Assembly: GCA_935421135.1 (NCBI GenBank)
Contig: OW285191.1
Span: forward strand, 7,759,504-7,823,503
DNA: 64,000 nt
Direction of reading: 5' to 3'
Source of the DNA: Bugulina stolonifera
Taxonomy: Eukaryota > Bryozoa > Gymnolaemata > Cheilostomatida > Bugulidae
The position numbers were made by a program, and so were the translations under genes. The notes beneath the pieces are model-generated. The model had not been told where the DNA came from. It saw only the letters and a list, made by a program, of their open reading frames with translations, and ran no database searches. Of the stretch, positions 32,709 through 42,936 are shown in pieces. Numbering within the stretch: position 1 is the stretch's first letter; every line of letters starts with the position of its first letter.

Positions 32709-34779
32709 ATGGCGGCTAACACCGAACAGGAGGACTGTTTATTTACAATTAATTTTAATTCTTTATTTGATAACACTAATCAAGAGGATAGTGCTCAACT
32801 GGCTGCATCAGTGTTAACAATAGGAAGTCATTATTTGAACAAATCTAAACTATCAAGAAAACGCCGCAGTAGCACACGCTCTTGCTGGGTATCAGATTTT
32901 GTTGGCAGAAGAGAGAATTATGGTGCTTTTAATTCAATTATGGCAGAATTGGAAGTGAGTGATGCGAAACGATGGCAAAACTATTTACGGATGGACAGTC
33001 ATCTCTACAACTCGCTATTACAGTCCATTACACATGCCATCACTAAAAAAGATACTACGTGGAGAAAGGCTGTGCCACCAAGTGAGCGGTTGGCTGTTAC
33101 TTTGAGATATTTGGCAACAGGCGAAAGCTATACCAGCTTACACTACCAATTTAGGATTGGTAAAAGCACAATAGCTGAAATTATTCCTGAAGTGTGCGCT
33201 GCAATTTTTGGCTGCCTTAAAGAGACATATTTAAAAACACCAAATACAGAAGCAGAATGGAAAAGAATTAGTTTCCATTTCAATGAAAGGTGGAACTTTC
33301 CTCATTGTATTGGAGCACTAGATGGAAAGCATATTGTTTTGAGGAAGCCTCACCACGCTGGTTCAGCCTACCATAATTATAAAGGAAGTGAATCCATTGT
33401 GCTAATGGCTCTTGCAGATGCAACATACAAGTAAGTTTATTATACTATTATTAAATATTTCATTAACTTCACAATTTCTTGTATGTACATTTTAAACGTA
33501 ATTGGCTTTTTATAATTTAATTTATAACAATATTTTTAATAATTTATTGTAGATTTCTATATGTGTATGTTGGAGCCAATGGCCGAGTATCTGATGGTGG
33601 TGTTTTCAAGCAAACAAAATTGTATGCTGCTCTAGAATCTGCTGGCGGACAACAGCTTGGAGTGCCATGTCGAGAAGCCTTGCCTGGTACATGTCAAGAA
33701 GCTCCATACGTCATAGTTGCTGACGATGCCTTCGCTCTTTCTACATATCTAATGAAACCATTTCCAAGGTACTAAACTCATGTAATTGAAAATAATATTC
33801 TAACTTCTGTCAATTTCTTCCATCAATTATTATGCTCATGACTACTCTTATATTTTCTGTAATTAATAGAATTCTTGGTCCATGTTTTTCTCTAGACGGA
33901 CACTAACTGAGGAAACTCACAAAATATTCAATTATCGCCTCTCAAGAGCTAGACGAGTAGTAGAGAATGCTTTTGGAATCCTGGCTTCTGTATTTCGAGT
34001 AAGATAGTAGCATACTAGTAGTCTAGTAATCACTGTTCATGTAGTCATACTACTAATCACTGTCCATGTAGTCATACTACTAATCACTGTCCATGTAGTC
34101 ATACTACTAATCACTGTCCATGTAGTCATACTACTAATCACTGTCCATGTAGTCATACTACTAATCACTGTCCATGTAGTCATACTACTAATCACTGTCC
34201 ATGTAGTCATACTACTAATCACTGTCCATGTAGTCATACTACTAATCACTGTCCATGTAGTCATACTACTAATCACTGTCCATGTAGTCATACTACTAAT
34301 CACTGTCCATGTAGTCATACTACTAATCACTGTCCATGTAGTCATACTACTAATCACTGTCCATGTAGTCATACTACTAATCACTGTCCATGTAGTCATA
34401 CTACTAATCACTGTCCATGTAGTCATACTACTAATCACTGTCCATGTAGTCATACTACTAATCACTGTCCATGTAGCAATCACAGTCTATGGATTGTTTC
34501 TAGGTATTTGAAAAGCCTATTCCCTTAGAACCTGAGAAGGCAGAATCTGTAACACTTGCAGCTTGTGTGTTGCACAATTATCTCAGACACCATAAAGCAG
34601 CTGATACAGGAGAGCTGGACAATGAACCGTGGAGAGCAATAGATGCCGGTGGTTTAGGTGAGATTAGCTGCAGGCGAGGAGGCCCAAACTACTCTCAAGC
34701 AGCTGCCAATACTAGAGAAATATTTTGTAACTACTTTAATGGACCTGGAGCTGTAGACTGGCAACACCAGATGATCTGA
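32709..34779 (+). CDS. Harbinger transposase (HARBI1-like DDE nuclease), four exons
   Basis: Exons 32,709-33,430, 33,553-33,768, 33,896-33,998 and 34,504-34,779 join in phase to 438 residues. Donors are GTAAGT, GTACTA and GTAAGA; acceptors are TTGTAG, CTCTAG and TTCTAG. The DDE residues are visible: first Asp in [10 protein letters not shown] (exon 1), second in [10 protein letters not shown] (exon 2) and Glu in [10 protein letters not shown] (exon 3). The exon 1 region near residues 120-165 ([20 protein letters not shown]) looks like the helix-turn-helix part. The protein cuts and pastes the element, normally with the MADF partner. No stop, frameshift or missing catalytic residue is seen. 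Confidence 0.9.
34019..34476. repeat. 27-bp minisatellite in a transposase intron
   Basis: About 16-17 almost identical copies of the unit CATGTAGTCATACTACTAAT + CACTGTC. It sits between exons 3 and 4. Because 27 is divisible by three, a 148-codon minus-strand frame of a repeating nonapeptide appears, but it is an artefact. There are no spacers, so it is not a CRISPR array. Confidence 0.95.
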
Positions 34780-34927
34780 GCAATCTTAAACTTCAGCTTA
34801 ATTCTGTGTTATATATTTCAAATTTGATTCTTTATTGCACTAATTGAAAATAAATATAAAATCAACGAAAACAATGAGTTGTTCAACAGTACAAAAATAA
34901 CAAATGCATTATTAACAAGTTTAAAAA

Positions 34928-35908
34928 TTATAGATTCTGGTAATTAGAATAGGAGTCGTATCCATGCCATGCCATTTGAGGTGCACTGCTTGGCCTGGCA
35001 CATACCTGCTCTTCTGGGAAAATCTTGCGGAACACCATGTTCTGGATGTCTAACATGAGCATTCTTCTTGTTTTTGAGTCTGTAATTGAGTTTAAGTCTG
35101 ATCCAAGAGTCATCAAAAACCCTTGTATATCTAAAGGGAGACTTGGTTTTTTATCTTCTTTCATACTCTCTAAGTGTTGGGTAGCACTCTTCATGTATTT
35201 TACTACCTCTATATGATTATCTTCTTCATCTTTAATAAGTCGTTTTCTTCTGGTTTTCTTATCTTTTCTTTCAGTATCATCACCTGAAAATATAATAAAG
35301 ACACAATGAACTCGAACTATAATATTATGATTAATATTGAGATGGCTTGAAAATATTTATTGCGTGTGACTATTCTAGTATAATATAATCAACTTACCAC
35401 TTTGTTTTTCATCTGTTGATGATTGAGGGGATAGCGTGTCAGTCCCTTCTCTGACTACAAGAGTTGGTATTAAAAATGACAGCTCATTATAGTACTCCCA
35501 TGTTGGCACGTAGATATCACTAGTGCCACTCCCTGACTTTTCGGATTTCTTCACTTCATTCCATTCCTGCCAACATAAAAAATAATAATAAAGTAAGTTT
35601 ATTTATTTTAATTAATAAATTAGTAGTAATGACAATTTTTATTTTAAAAATTAGTTACATGTAGAAGTAATAATATAAATATAAATAGTTCATATGAGAA
35701 GACGACTAACCTTTCTAAATCTAGTGCGTAGCGTAGCATATTTCTTTTCTATGTCCCCCACGTCTGTCCCACAACACTTTGCTAGCTCTGCAATTTGGCT
35801 CCTTTTTTCGTCTCTATTCATGTAATCCTGATCGTTGGAGTCCCATATAGCTGGATACATCTCTAAATTGCTCACCAAACTTCGCATTACTTGCCTTAAC
35901 TTCGACAT
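34928..35908 (-). CDS. Harbinger MADF (Myb/SANT-like) DNA-binding protein, three exons
   Basis: Exons 35,908-35,711, 35,566-35,398 and 35,283-34,928 join in phase to 240 residues. Exon 1 is a MADF domain: LVSNLEMYPAIWDSNDQDYM, then IAELAKCCGTDVGDIEKKYA and LRTRFRK. Exon 3 ends with a BESS-like motif (FLMTLGSDLNSITDSKTRRM). In Harbinger elements this protein binds the ends and carries the transposase to DNA and into the nucleus (family knowledge). I chose the ATG at 35,908, where the domain starts, over an upstream in-frame ATG at 35,995. It converges on the transposase gene, with 148 bp between stops. Confidence 0.87.
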
Positions 35909-36118
35909 GTTGTTTAATGACTTGACGTTTCCGTGGTAACACGAAGCGCTTTCTGATTGGTCAATGCAAAAGTAATCGGGCGAATATTTCAGCACGCAAA
36001 TAACCAGGCCGAAATCGTTCTAGAGCCAACAAATCGGCCGATTTTTCGTCCACACAACAACGATTTCATCAAATCCAAGAATCGTCCATAAAATCGTTGT
36101 AGTCTGGACTCAGCTTTA

Positions 36119-36880
36119 AACATTATTGTAGATGGCATAAGAATGATATAGTTAAAGGTCGTAAGGGCAAAGATCGCTCTTGCCTAAGCCGACTGGTTAT
36201 ATTCCGCCATGAGTGATATTATTTCAATGTCAATATTTTATTTTAACATACTGTAGGTGTAAACAGTTAATTACAATATGGAGCACATATTATAATTTAT
36301 GTTATATGCATACATCCAAATGTACTCTTTAGACATACAAATGCACCTCATATCTGTCATGAGCATTTATAAACATTAAACTTTTGCTTTATTTCAATAC
36401 CTGTATCGTATTATTTCAGTACATGTGTAACAAACTTTCATTTATTTTACTTTTGTTGTTTGAGTCCTTTAAATTGCTGTGCCTATGAACTCTTTGTGCT
36501 AGTTAGCAATCTCGCTTGCATATGCATGTTTTTGTCCGGTTATGATAGTCATATGATTTACCATTACTACACAATTCTGCATTGCAGATGGGAATACAAA
36601 CATACAATACAGTACAACGTAATAGATATAATACATGTGTAGTTAACTTCTCATTAATCTCAATTATATTAGAAGTTGTATTTTCAATGTCTCATGAAAA
36701 GTTGTTAACTTGCAGAGCACTGATAACTGCAACATATGTGATTTTGTTGAGCAAACTTTATCAATTGCGTCTTGTTACCATTGATTTAATAGCAAACCGG
36801 AACTGCATCTAAAGCAAAAATGTGGGTCCTTACAGGCGTCACTATCGCAATAGTAGTAGCGGCCGAGTACTGCTTCCATC
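36119..36880. other. Intergenic, nothing recognised
   Basis: AT-rich DNA with short frames only. Confidence 0.35.
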
Positions 36881-36882
36881 CT

Positions 36883-37740
36883 ACCTCTATGATAGTACCA
36901 CATACTGGTACAGAGCAAACACACGTAGATGCACCTTGCCTGTAAATAAATTGCCTGTGAAAGTTTATAGATCAATGATTGGTTATTACTACTCTGACAG
37001 TGTAGAATAAGTACAATCAATGTTTACGAAGGCTAGAGTAAACCTAGGGACAGGTAATAGTCAGACACTAAAACATCGGGTCACGTTCTTATTGCATTTC
37101 TGAGAACAAATCTACTACATGTACACCAGGGTAGGGTGCAGGGTCTAGAGCAAGAGTTCACAACCTTTTTTTGCTTTAGTACCCCTTAGCGGTTACGTAG
37201 CAAACAACACACCCCTTTTCAATATAACGTTCATAGATTATTGTGTCTTATTGCTCCCACATTAATTTAGCTCAACTTCATTTGCATGCAATTGATGTTC
37301 AGTTCAGCAACATATACTGATAACTCATAGTTGATAGTTTGCAACTGAAATTGGCTGTTTAAATGTAGGCCCTATCAAGTTGTAACTTGTATTTTACCCT
37401 TTATTTTTCTGAAATGTAACCTTAGGAGTACGCCATGTAGGAACACCCCATGTTGGGGGCCACTGGTCTAGAGGTACAGGCCGCTTTGTTTGTTGTTCAA
37501 CTTATAACAAAGTACAGGACAACATTTTCGTCACCACATTGTAAAATACATGTATATCTAAAAATAACTCAAGCAATATGTAATGAACCAAGAGCATATT
37601 AACAAATACAGTATAATTATATTCTATCAGTCAAGTACACTCTAAGTTTGAATAACATAGTAATATGCATGTTGTGAAGATGACAATTGATCCAATGAAT
37701 GTAGTGGACAATACAAACCAGTGTAGTACAAAAATCTTAG
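36883..37740. repeat. Segment duplicated near the SOCS-box gene (copy 1)
   Basis: Matches about 45,115-45,890 in the same order and strand, for example TACCACATACTG, CCCTTAGCGGT-ACGTAGCAAACAACACACCCC and CCAATGAATGTAGTGGACAATACAAACCAGTGTAGTA. Copy 2 abuts the 3' end of the SOCS-box gene. No coding sequence is shared. Confidence 0.75.
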
Positions 37741-38072
37741 TTTGTTGAGGGAAAAATCGGCAGCATGCCTGATTAATTAAATATAATGCTGACCCATGGC
37801 GCCATCTTAAATCACTCCTGTTTTATTTTGACAATATTTGCACATATCTAGCTGTAGATCTTTAAAAGTAATATTTAAATTGGTCTCACACACTCAAACC
37901 ATGGGAATAGGCCTCATCTAACTAAATCGAACAAAATACATAGTACAGCTTTGGGTAACATAAGGCGTATTCAGAAACTGTACTAGTTTATATAGCACTG
38001 GTCTAACTATCCGAATACAACTTGAGCGTTCAGGCGTGACTAGTGCTTGCTCTGAAGGGAAAGGGAATATAC

Positions 38073-38963
38073 TGTAATGGTTTCTGTGTTTTGGTGCGGT
38101 CGTCCTTGGACGACTATCGACCCAGAAATGAAGTGCCTATGAGTGGTAATAGGACTTCGCATTACATGAAAGATCGAGCGGTCTCAGTAGCCCAAATACT
38201 ACCAAAGACGACCCATCTGATCTCAAGTCCGACCTTCCGACTATACAATGAAAGAGAGTGATCCGACCTAGTAGGCGGTTCGCAAAGCGAATGACCTGGC
38301 AAAAGGAAGTGAAAGTCTCTGTATCAAGTATAGATGTGTCTTTATTGAAAGCCAAGTGTAGACTGAGACAATGAACAGAAAAACAGTGCCCTTTATACAG
38401 TATAAGGACTTCCGGCCGACGTGACGTCGGGAAAAGACGACGTGTGGTCAAAGATAGTAGAAGGGAAGATCGGACACTCAATGATAAAACCCTGTCCCAC
38501 CAAATACGCCCAATTTGGCGGTCCCGACGTTCCGCGATCCACTTCCCGCCTTAAATGTGTTGAGCTTTTAGGTGGCTGCTAGACTAGTTTTGCGAAGCAA
38601 CAGGTGAACTGTTGCGCTCTTTCTAATAATATATCGTTTGTATAAGTAGACTGTATATTCGATGCCACTGTTAGCAATATTATCTGATTGGCCGGCGGAA
38701 CACCAATAGCAAGAGCGGATTTGTGTACAAGGTAGCACAACTCTTTGCTTTGTTCGGACCGCGTTTGGAGGCGGGGGACGGACAGTTTTTGGCCTGAGTG
38801 TCTGATCTTCCCTTCCACTATCTTTGGTGTGGTCGTCCGGAAGTTGCTCAACAAGATGACCGCCGGAAGCCTGACGGCCGACCCAAAATAGGTCGGGTTC
38901 TACAAAAGTTGCTTATAATGGTCCAATTTATGTACAAAATGAATATCGATGGATTCTGAGAGG
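38073..38963 (-). repeat. 3' LTR, interrupted by a MITE
   Basis: Matches 42,937-43,442 from TGTAATGGTTTCTGTG to GGATTCTGAGAGG, apart from the insertion at 38,449-38,826. Since the element is on the minus strand, this is its 3' LTR. Confidence 0.88.
38449..38826. mobile_element. hAT-like MITE inserted in the LTR
   Basis: The ends CAAAGATAGTAGAAGGGAAG and CTTCCCTTCCACTATCTTTG are inverted repeats, continuing into GATCGGACACTCA and TGAGTGTCTGATC. GTGTGGT lies directly outside both ends. The twin LTR keeps the single, uninterrupted GTGTGGTC, so it is a natural empty site. The 7-8 bp duplication and CA...TG ends suggest hAT. No coding capacity. Confidence 0.83.
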
Positions 38964-39047
38964 CCGATCCTTGGCACTATCTCTACGAGTGTGTTTAAGG
39001 ATCTGCTCTGTGAGCCGTTGGTGGAGGGATATTTCGTCTTGTACGGC

Positions 39048-41804
39048 TTATGTCTGCTGGACTATAGTGAGCCGGTCTCTAATGTGTGAGTGAAGAAGTC
39101 TCTGCTGGAGTATATGCAATTGATGCTGGAGGCGTCCGAGACGATTGCTTAAAGTGGCACACAATCGTTCTCTCTCCTTCTGGAATTCTGCTGTAGGTGT
39201 GCGGGATTCAATAGTCTTCTTTGTGGGTGTAGTATCTGAAGGGCTGGTGGACAATGAGGCGGCCTTGTTTGGTCCAGGTCTAGCCTTAGGCGGCCGGGGC
39301 CGACGTTTGGGTATGTCGTAAGTATCAGTCCCTCTATGGTCCAAGGCTGGAGGGTCCATGCGAGTCTGTGGTCGCTTTGGACTGCCTAGTCGCTCCCAGG
39401 GCGACTTTCTTTTACTTGTTTTCTTTGGAGCAGGAGGAGGTGTCAGCCGCACTACTGCTGCTCTGACTTCAGCTTCTGGAGGAGCTGGTATAGCAAAAGG
39501 TTTAGGTCCTACGTCTGCTGGGATACATGAGGGGTAGGCGACCCTCTTGTCGAGCTTCATCGCCTTGAGGAAAAGCTGGAACATGTGGGAATCCACTTCA
39601 TATTGGATGGCTCCGTGGCCTGTCTGGTCTTGATGCCGATAGACAGTCTCTGCATCACGGGCGCTGACTCCACAGGAACAGAAGAACTGGGTAAAGTGTT
39701 GGCGTGTGTGAGCCTTGATGGTGTTCTCCGTCCCTTCTAGCCTACATAGTCGACAATAGGAATTCCTTCCTTGACATCGAGCTGTCCGACGTATATCACT
39801 ACTGGTCCGTGGAGAGATCCAGCAAAGTTGAGACTGCGGTACAAGCGTCTCTGGAGAGGTCTCTATAAGAGAAAGTGTAGATACAAGAGGTTGATCATTT
39901 AGATTATCAAGATTTGCGTAGGCCGAGTCGTCTTCGTCACCCGACTCAGTAACACTTTGTACAATCTCATTGGAATACATATGCGTGTCCGAGGTCGTCC
40001 CGGAGGAGAGGCGGTGCATGTCCAAGTCGGTTAGGGCGATATCGTCCCGAAGTACCGAAGGCACTTCAGCATGACCCGACCCGACTGGCACGACTACATT
40101 CCTCGAGGAGTTCCCGAGATCAGCATATAAGTCTTCGTCGTCCAAAAGCAACAGTACCTCGTCCAAGTCTATTGGCTCACCTGGTAAGTCCATTAGTAGG
40201 CCGACTAGGGAGGGCACCGTCCTTGTTGAGGAGTCTTGAATAGAGTGCTCTGTTGTCTGACTAGGTGTTGACTGAGTGGTGGTGTTGAAGGTACTGGGGG
40301 ATCTGTCTGGATCCTGGCCTTTTATAGGTGTGAGGGCTGCCCTGGTTCTCCTTGTGGTGTGTGACGTTATGTCTGCAACAGCTAGCTTCTCACCATGTAG
40401 TAGGGCTACGTTGCGGCGGAAGTGCACTCGTCTGACCCCGGTTGTTAGATCTATTTTGATCTCAAGGTTGTCTGGGTCACCGGATCTGTCTGCTGAATTG
40501 GAGAGTAAACACGGGCCTGGCCGTGTCAGCCTACGATAGGTAGTCGTCTGGGCAGTCCATTTGTGATGAATCTTTTCTATTATAACCTCTGGAGGTCGGC
40601 CTCGCTTCCACCGGGCCTTCCTCCTGTATGGTAGGGGTCTATCTTCCCTAGTGTAGGGCGTAAGCATCCGGACGTAGGTGGATCTGCCTTTTGAACCTCT
40701 GCCCCAGTCGGGCGGTGGGAATACCGGATGTTGGAAATAGTCGACAACACCTTCCTCGAGGTGGTTTGCTCCTTGTCTACGCTCTTGGATACGCGGCTTC
40801 TTAGCCTGTCGGCCCTGGTCATCTACTTGCCTCTTTTTCTTCGCTGTTCCTCCCTCGGCTTCTAGCCCCCCTATCGGGTAGCCAGGGCGTCGGCATTGTT
40901 CATCGACGCCATGCGGAGTTGTACTGGGCGGTAATGATCCTTTTCCTCCCTCGGCCCTGGATTCTCTGTGGGGGTGTCCTTGACGTCGGCATTGATCATC
41001 AACGTCGGGCGCAGGGGTACTAAGTGATGAGCTTCCCGTTCCTCTCTCGGCCCTGGATCCTCTGTGGGGATGTCCTTGACGTCGGCATTGATAATCGACG
41101 TCGGGCGCAGGTCTACTAGGTACTGAATTATTCGTTCCTTCCTCGGCCCTTGGTCCTCTATGTGGGTGTCCAGGACGTCGGCATGGGTCATCGACGTCGG
41201 GCGGAGGTGTACTAGGCTTCATCTCAGGCATCGTCCTCAATGTATAAGTGCTTCCTGTTCTATTGACACACGGCCATTGATCTCGGCTGGTGTATACCTT
41301 AGCAGTATGGCAGTTTACAGAACACTTGTGCTTAGTCAGGTAGGGCATCCCTAGGACGCCATCTTCTGGTATGGAGCCGATGAGGAACAGTTCTTGGCTG
41401 AAGGTACGACCGACTACCATAGGTAGCTTCACCATTCCCTCAAACTTCAGAGTCGTGCCGTCGGCCATTTTGCCGTATGGCTGACTTACTGGTAGGACCT
41501 CTAGGTCGGGTCGCTGAAGCTTCTTCAGGATTTGAAGTGGTATTAGGTTGGTCGTACAGCCCGTGTCCAAGAGTAGGGTTACGTCTTGGCTACATAGTCG
41601 TCCTTGTATGTACAGGCTAGGTACATGTGTCTTCACATATGTCACTTGAGTTACTGTTTTAGAAGGGGGGTCGGTCTTGTCGACTGGATACTCGGGACGG
41701 TCTTCCGAGACGGAAATGTGAGAGGAGTGAGGAACTTGTAGGGCCCGAGTATCAGCTTCTACTGTCTCGGGCCAGAGCCTTTTTCCGACTCGGGTGCTGG
41801 CGGC
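39048..41804 (-). CDS. Retropepsin fused to tandem repeats and a zinc-finger-like region
   Basis: The frame is open from 41,804; the first ATG-like start inside is a GTG at 41,645 (865 residues from there). It opens 46 bases before the gag stop in the -1 frame, so expression by ribosomal frameshifting is likely; a GGAAAAAGG run lies at 41,778-41,786. Counting from the GTG, residues 24-33 hold the aspartic protease active site (LLLDTGCTTN), with GVLGMPYL near 95-102. Residues about 147-280 are four copies of a 33-residue unit (PDVDDQCRRQGHPHRGSRAE). Residues about 628-678 hold paired CxxC/HxxxH and CxC/HxxxxxxH sets. The tail is Pro/Lys-rich. There is no polymerase motif anywhere, which is unusual for a frame of this length. 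Confidence 0.72.
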   Translation of the reverse strand, partial: AASTRVGKRLWPETVEADTRALQVPHSSHISVSEDRPEYPVDKTDPPSKTVTQVTYVKTHVPSLYIQGRLCSQDVTLLLDTGCTTNLIPLQILKKLQRPDLEVLPVSQPYGKMADGTTLKFEGMVKLPMVVGRTFSQELFLIGSIPEDGVLGMPYLTKHKCSVNCHTAKVYTSRDQWPCVNRTGSTYTLRTMPEMKPSTPPPDVDDPCRRPGHPHRGPRAEEGTNNSVPSRPAPDVDYQCRRQGHPHRGSRAERGTGSSSLSTPAPDVDDQCRRQGHPHRESRAEGGKGSLPPSTTPHGVDEQCRRPGYPIGGLEAEGGTAKKKRQVDDQGRQAKKPRIQERRQGANHLEEGVVDYFQHPVFPPPDWGRGSKGRSTYVRMLTPYTREDRPLPYRRKARWKRGRPPEVIIEKIHHKWTAQTTTYRRLTRPGPCLLSNSADRSGDPDNLEIKIDLTTGVRRVHFRRNVALLHGEKLAVADITSHTTRRTRAALTPIKGQDPDRSPSTFNTTTQSTPSQTTEHSIQDSSTRTVPSLVGLLMDLPGEPIDLDEVLLLLDDEDLYADLGNSSRNVVVPVGSGHAEVPSVLRDDIALTDLDMHRLSSGTTSDTHMYSNEIVQSVTESGDEDDSAYANLDNLNDQPLVSTLSLIETSPETLVPQSQLCWISPRTSSDIRRTARCQGRNSYCRLCRLEGTENTIKAHTRQHFTQFFCSCGVSARDAETVYRHQDQTGHGAIQYEVDSHMFQLFLKAMKLDKRVAYPSCIPADVGPKPFAIPAPPEAEVRAAVVRLTPPPAPKKTSKRKSPWERLGSPKRPQTRMDPPALDHRGTDTYDIPKRRPRPPKARPGPNKAASLSTSPSDTTPTKKTIESRTPTAEFQKERERLCATLSNRLGRLQHQLHILQQRLLHSHIRDRLTIVQQT

Positions 41805-42546
41805 TCAGGATATGTGGGGGGAGTGTTCCCATTGGTCCGTTGAGGAGGCGGACCAGGCTTCTTGCTGGTCTGCCAGGAGGGTCTGTTCCGAGGTCCTGGT
41901 GCTCTGGGGGCGTCTAGTAGTCCTCGAAGTCGTCTGACTTCTTGGCTGAGTGTCTGGATGGCCTCTTTTAGGTCGTTGATCCAGGTTAGGTCGGAGTCCA
42001 CTGTATTTATTCGGGGTGTCTCCGGCTCGGGTTCTGTGACTGCCCTAATTTGGTGTGCTTTACTTCCACGGGAAGGTCCCTTGACGAGCAGGAAGTCGTT
42101 TCCGACTCGGACGGCCGAGTCCACGTCTCTGGGGTTTATCGCCAAGAGGTGTCTCTGTAGATGTCCGTCCTCAAGAGAGTTACCGAAATTTTCCACAGCC
42201 AATGTAATGACATGCAGGGATCTTTTCGCAGCTGTATGAGCTGGAGTCTAGCTTCTTTATCTGTTAACCCATATCGGGCACGTAGAGCTTTAAAGATCAC
42301 TTCTGAGGTGCCGGGTCGGCCACATTCTTGTGCCGGTCCCTTGAGGGCCTCTCTTAAGTGGAGGTACATGGCTGCCGGGCTCCAGTCGTTTGCCTCGGCT
42401 ATGGTCAGGAACTGTTCTATAAAGAACTTGACGTCTCCTTGTCCGTCGAACTGTGGTGTCTTGAAGGAGGGTTGCGGTGGCTGAGGTCAGGCTACTTCTA
42501 TGTACTGTCCGATTACCTCTGCTAGCCTATCTATATCGCTAGCCAT
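41759..42546 (-). pseudogene. Retrotransposon gag, broken by a stop and a frameshift
   Basis: It starts at the ATG 42,546 with MASDIDRLAEVIGQYIEVA, then meets TGA at 42,487-42,489. The same frame continues with QFDGQGDVKFFIEQFLTIAE, REALKGPAQECGRPG and KALRARYGLTDKEARLQLIQ, the capsid-domain pattern of Ty3-type gag. It ends at 42,136. The following part lies in another frame (42,202-41,759) with HLQRHLLAINPRDVDSAV and a short coiled coil, then a Pro-rich tail. Some capsid sequence seems missing at the join near 42,180-42,200. No zinc knuckle is seen. The product would form the particle if intact. Confidence 0.72.
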
Positions 42547-42915
42547 TGCTGAGTATAGATTAAGTCTCCTTAGTGGATGGGACGTGTCGTCCTCGGTTTG
42601 ATGTCTGTAGGGTGTCGGGTAGTGAGTTAACTACTGTGGTTTGATAGGCCGGGTCGGCCTGAGGGTCGTACTGACTACCGTCAATCTATTCTGGATCCGA
42701 GGTCGGTCTTTGATTGAAGATCCGGCGTAGGTCGGGCTACATCCAGCGGAACCACGAGAATTATGGGTGCACTTTAGCGTTTGTCACCTTCTCGTATCCA
42801 AGGTTCCCGGGTCCGAGTCCTTAATCGCCGTTGAAGTATTGAAGAATGAGGTCGGTCGGGTTTCCCGAGGCCGAGGTCACCTTCCTTCACTTTGTATCGT
42901 AAGAGTACAACCTTA

Positions 42916-42935
42916 GAATCCCACTGCTGTCACCA
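42916..42935 (-). promoter_or_regulatory. Primer-binding site
   Basis: On the plus strand the 20 bases GAATCCCACTGCTGTCACCA end in CACCA one base before the LTR. This is identical in form to a tRNA 3' end (T-arm GAATCCC, acceptor stem, CCA). The minus-strand RNA would pair with that tRNA to start cDNA synthesis. A leucine- or serine-type tRNA is possible, but the species is not determined. Confidence 0.75.
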
Positions 42936-42936
42936 A

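Larger units (their letters stand above)
32534..36115 (+). mobile_element. Complete PIF/Harbinger transposon (3,582 bp)
   Basis: Inverted ends AGCTGAGTCCAGACTACAAC and GTTGTAGTCTGGACTCAGCT are flanked by the 3-bp duplication TTA (32,531-32,533 and 36,116-36,118), the size and sequence typical of Harbinger. Further inward the ends repeat GATTTT and CGGCCGATTTTT motifs. Inside are two convergent genes: a DDE transposase on plus and a MADF/Myb-like protein on minus, the classic two-gene layout. Both can be spliced to full length without a break. Identical target duplications and intact genes imply a recent insertion. A 27-bp minisatellite occupies an intron of the transposase. Confidence 0.93.

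Noticed and set aside
34037..34483. 148-codon minus-strand frame with a repeating nonapeptide
   Set aside because: It is a by-product of the 27-bp tandem repeat, which has no stop in that frame.
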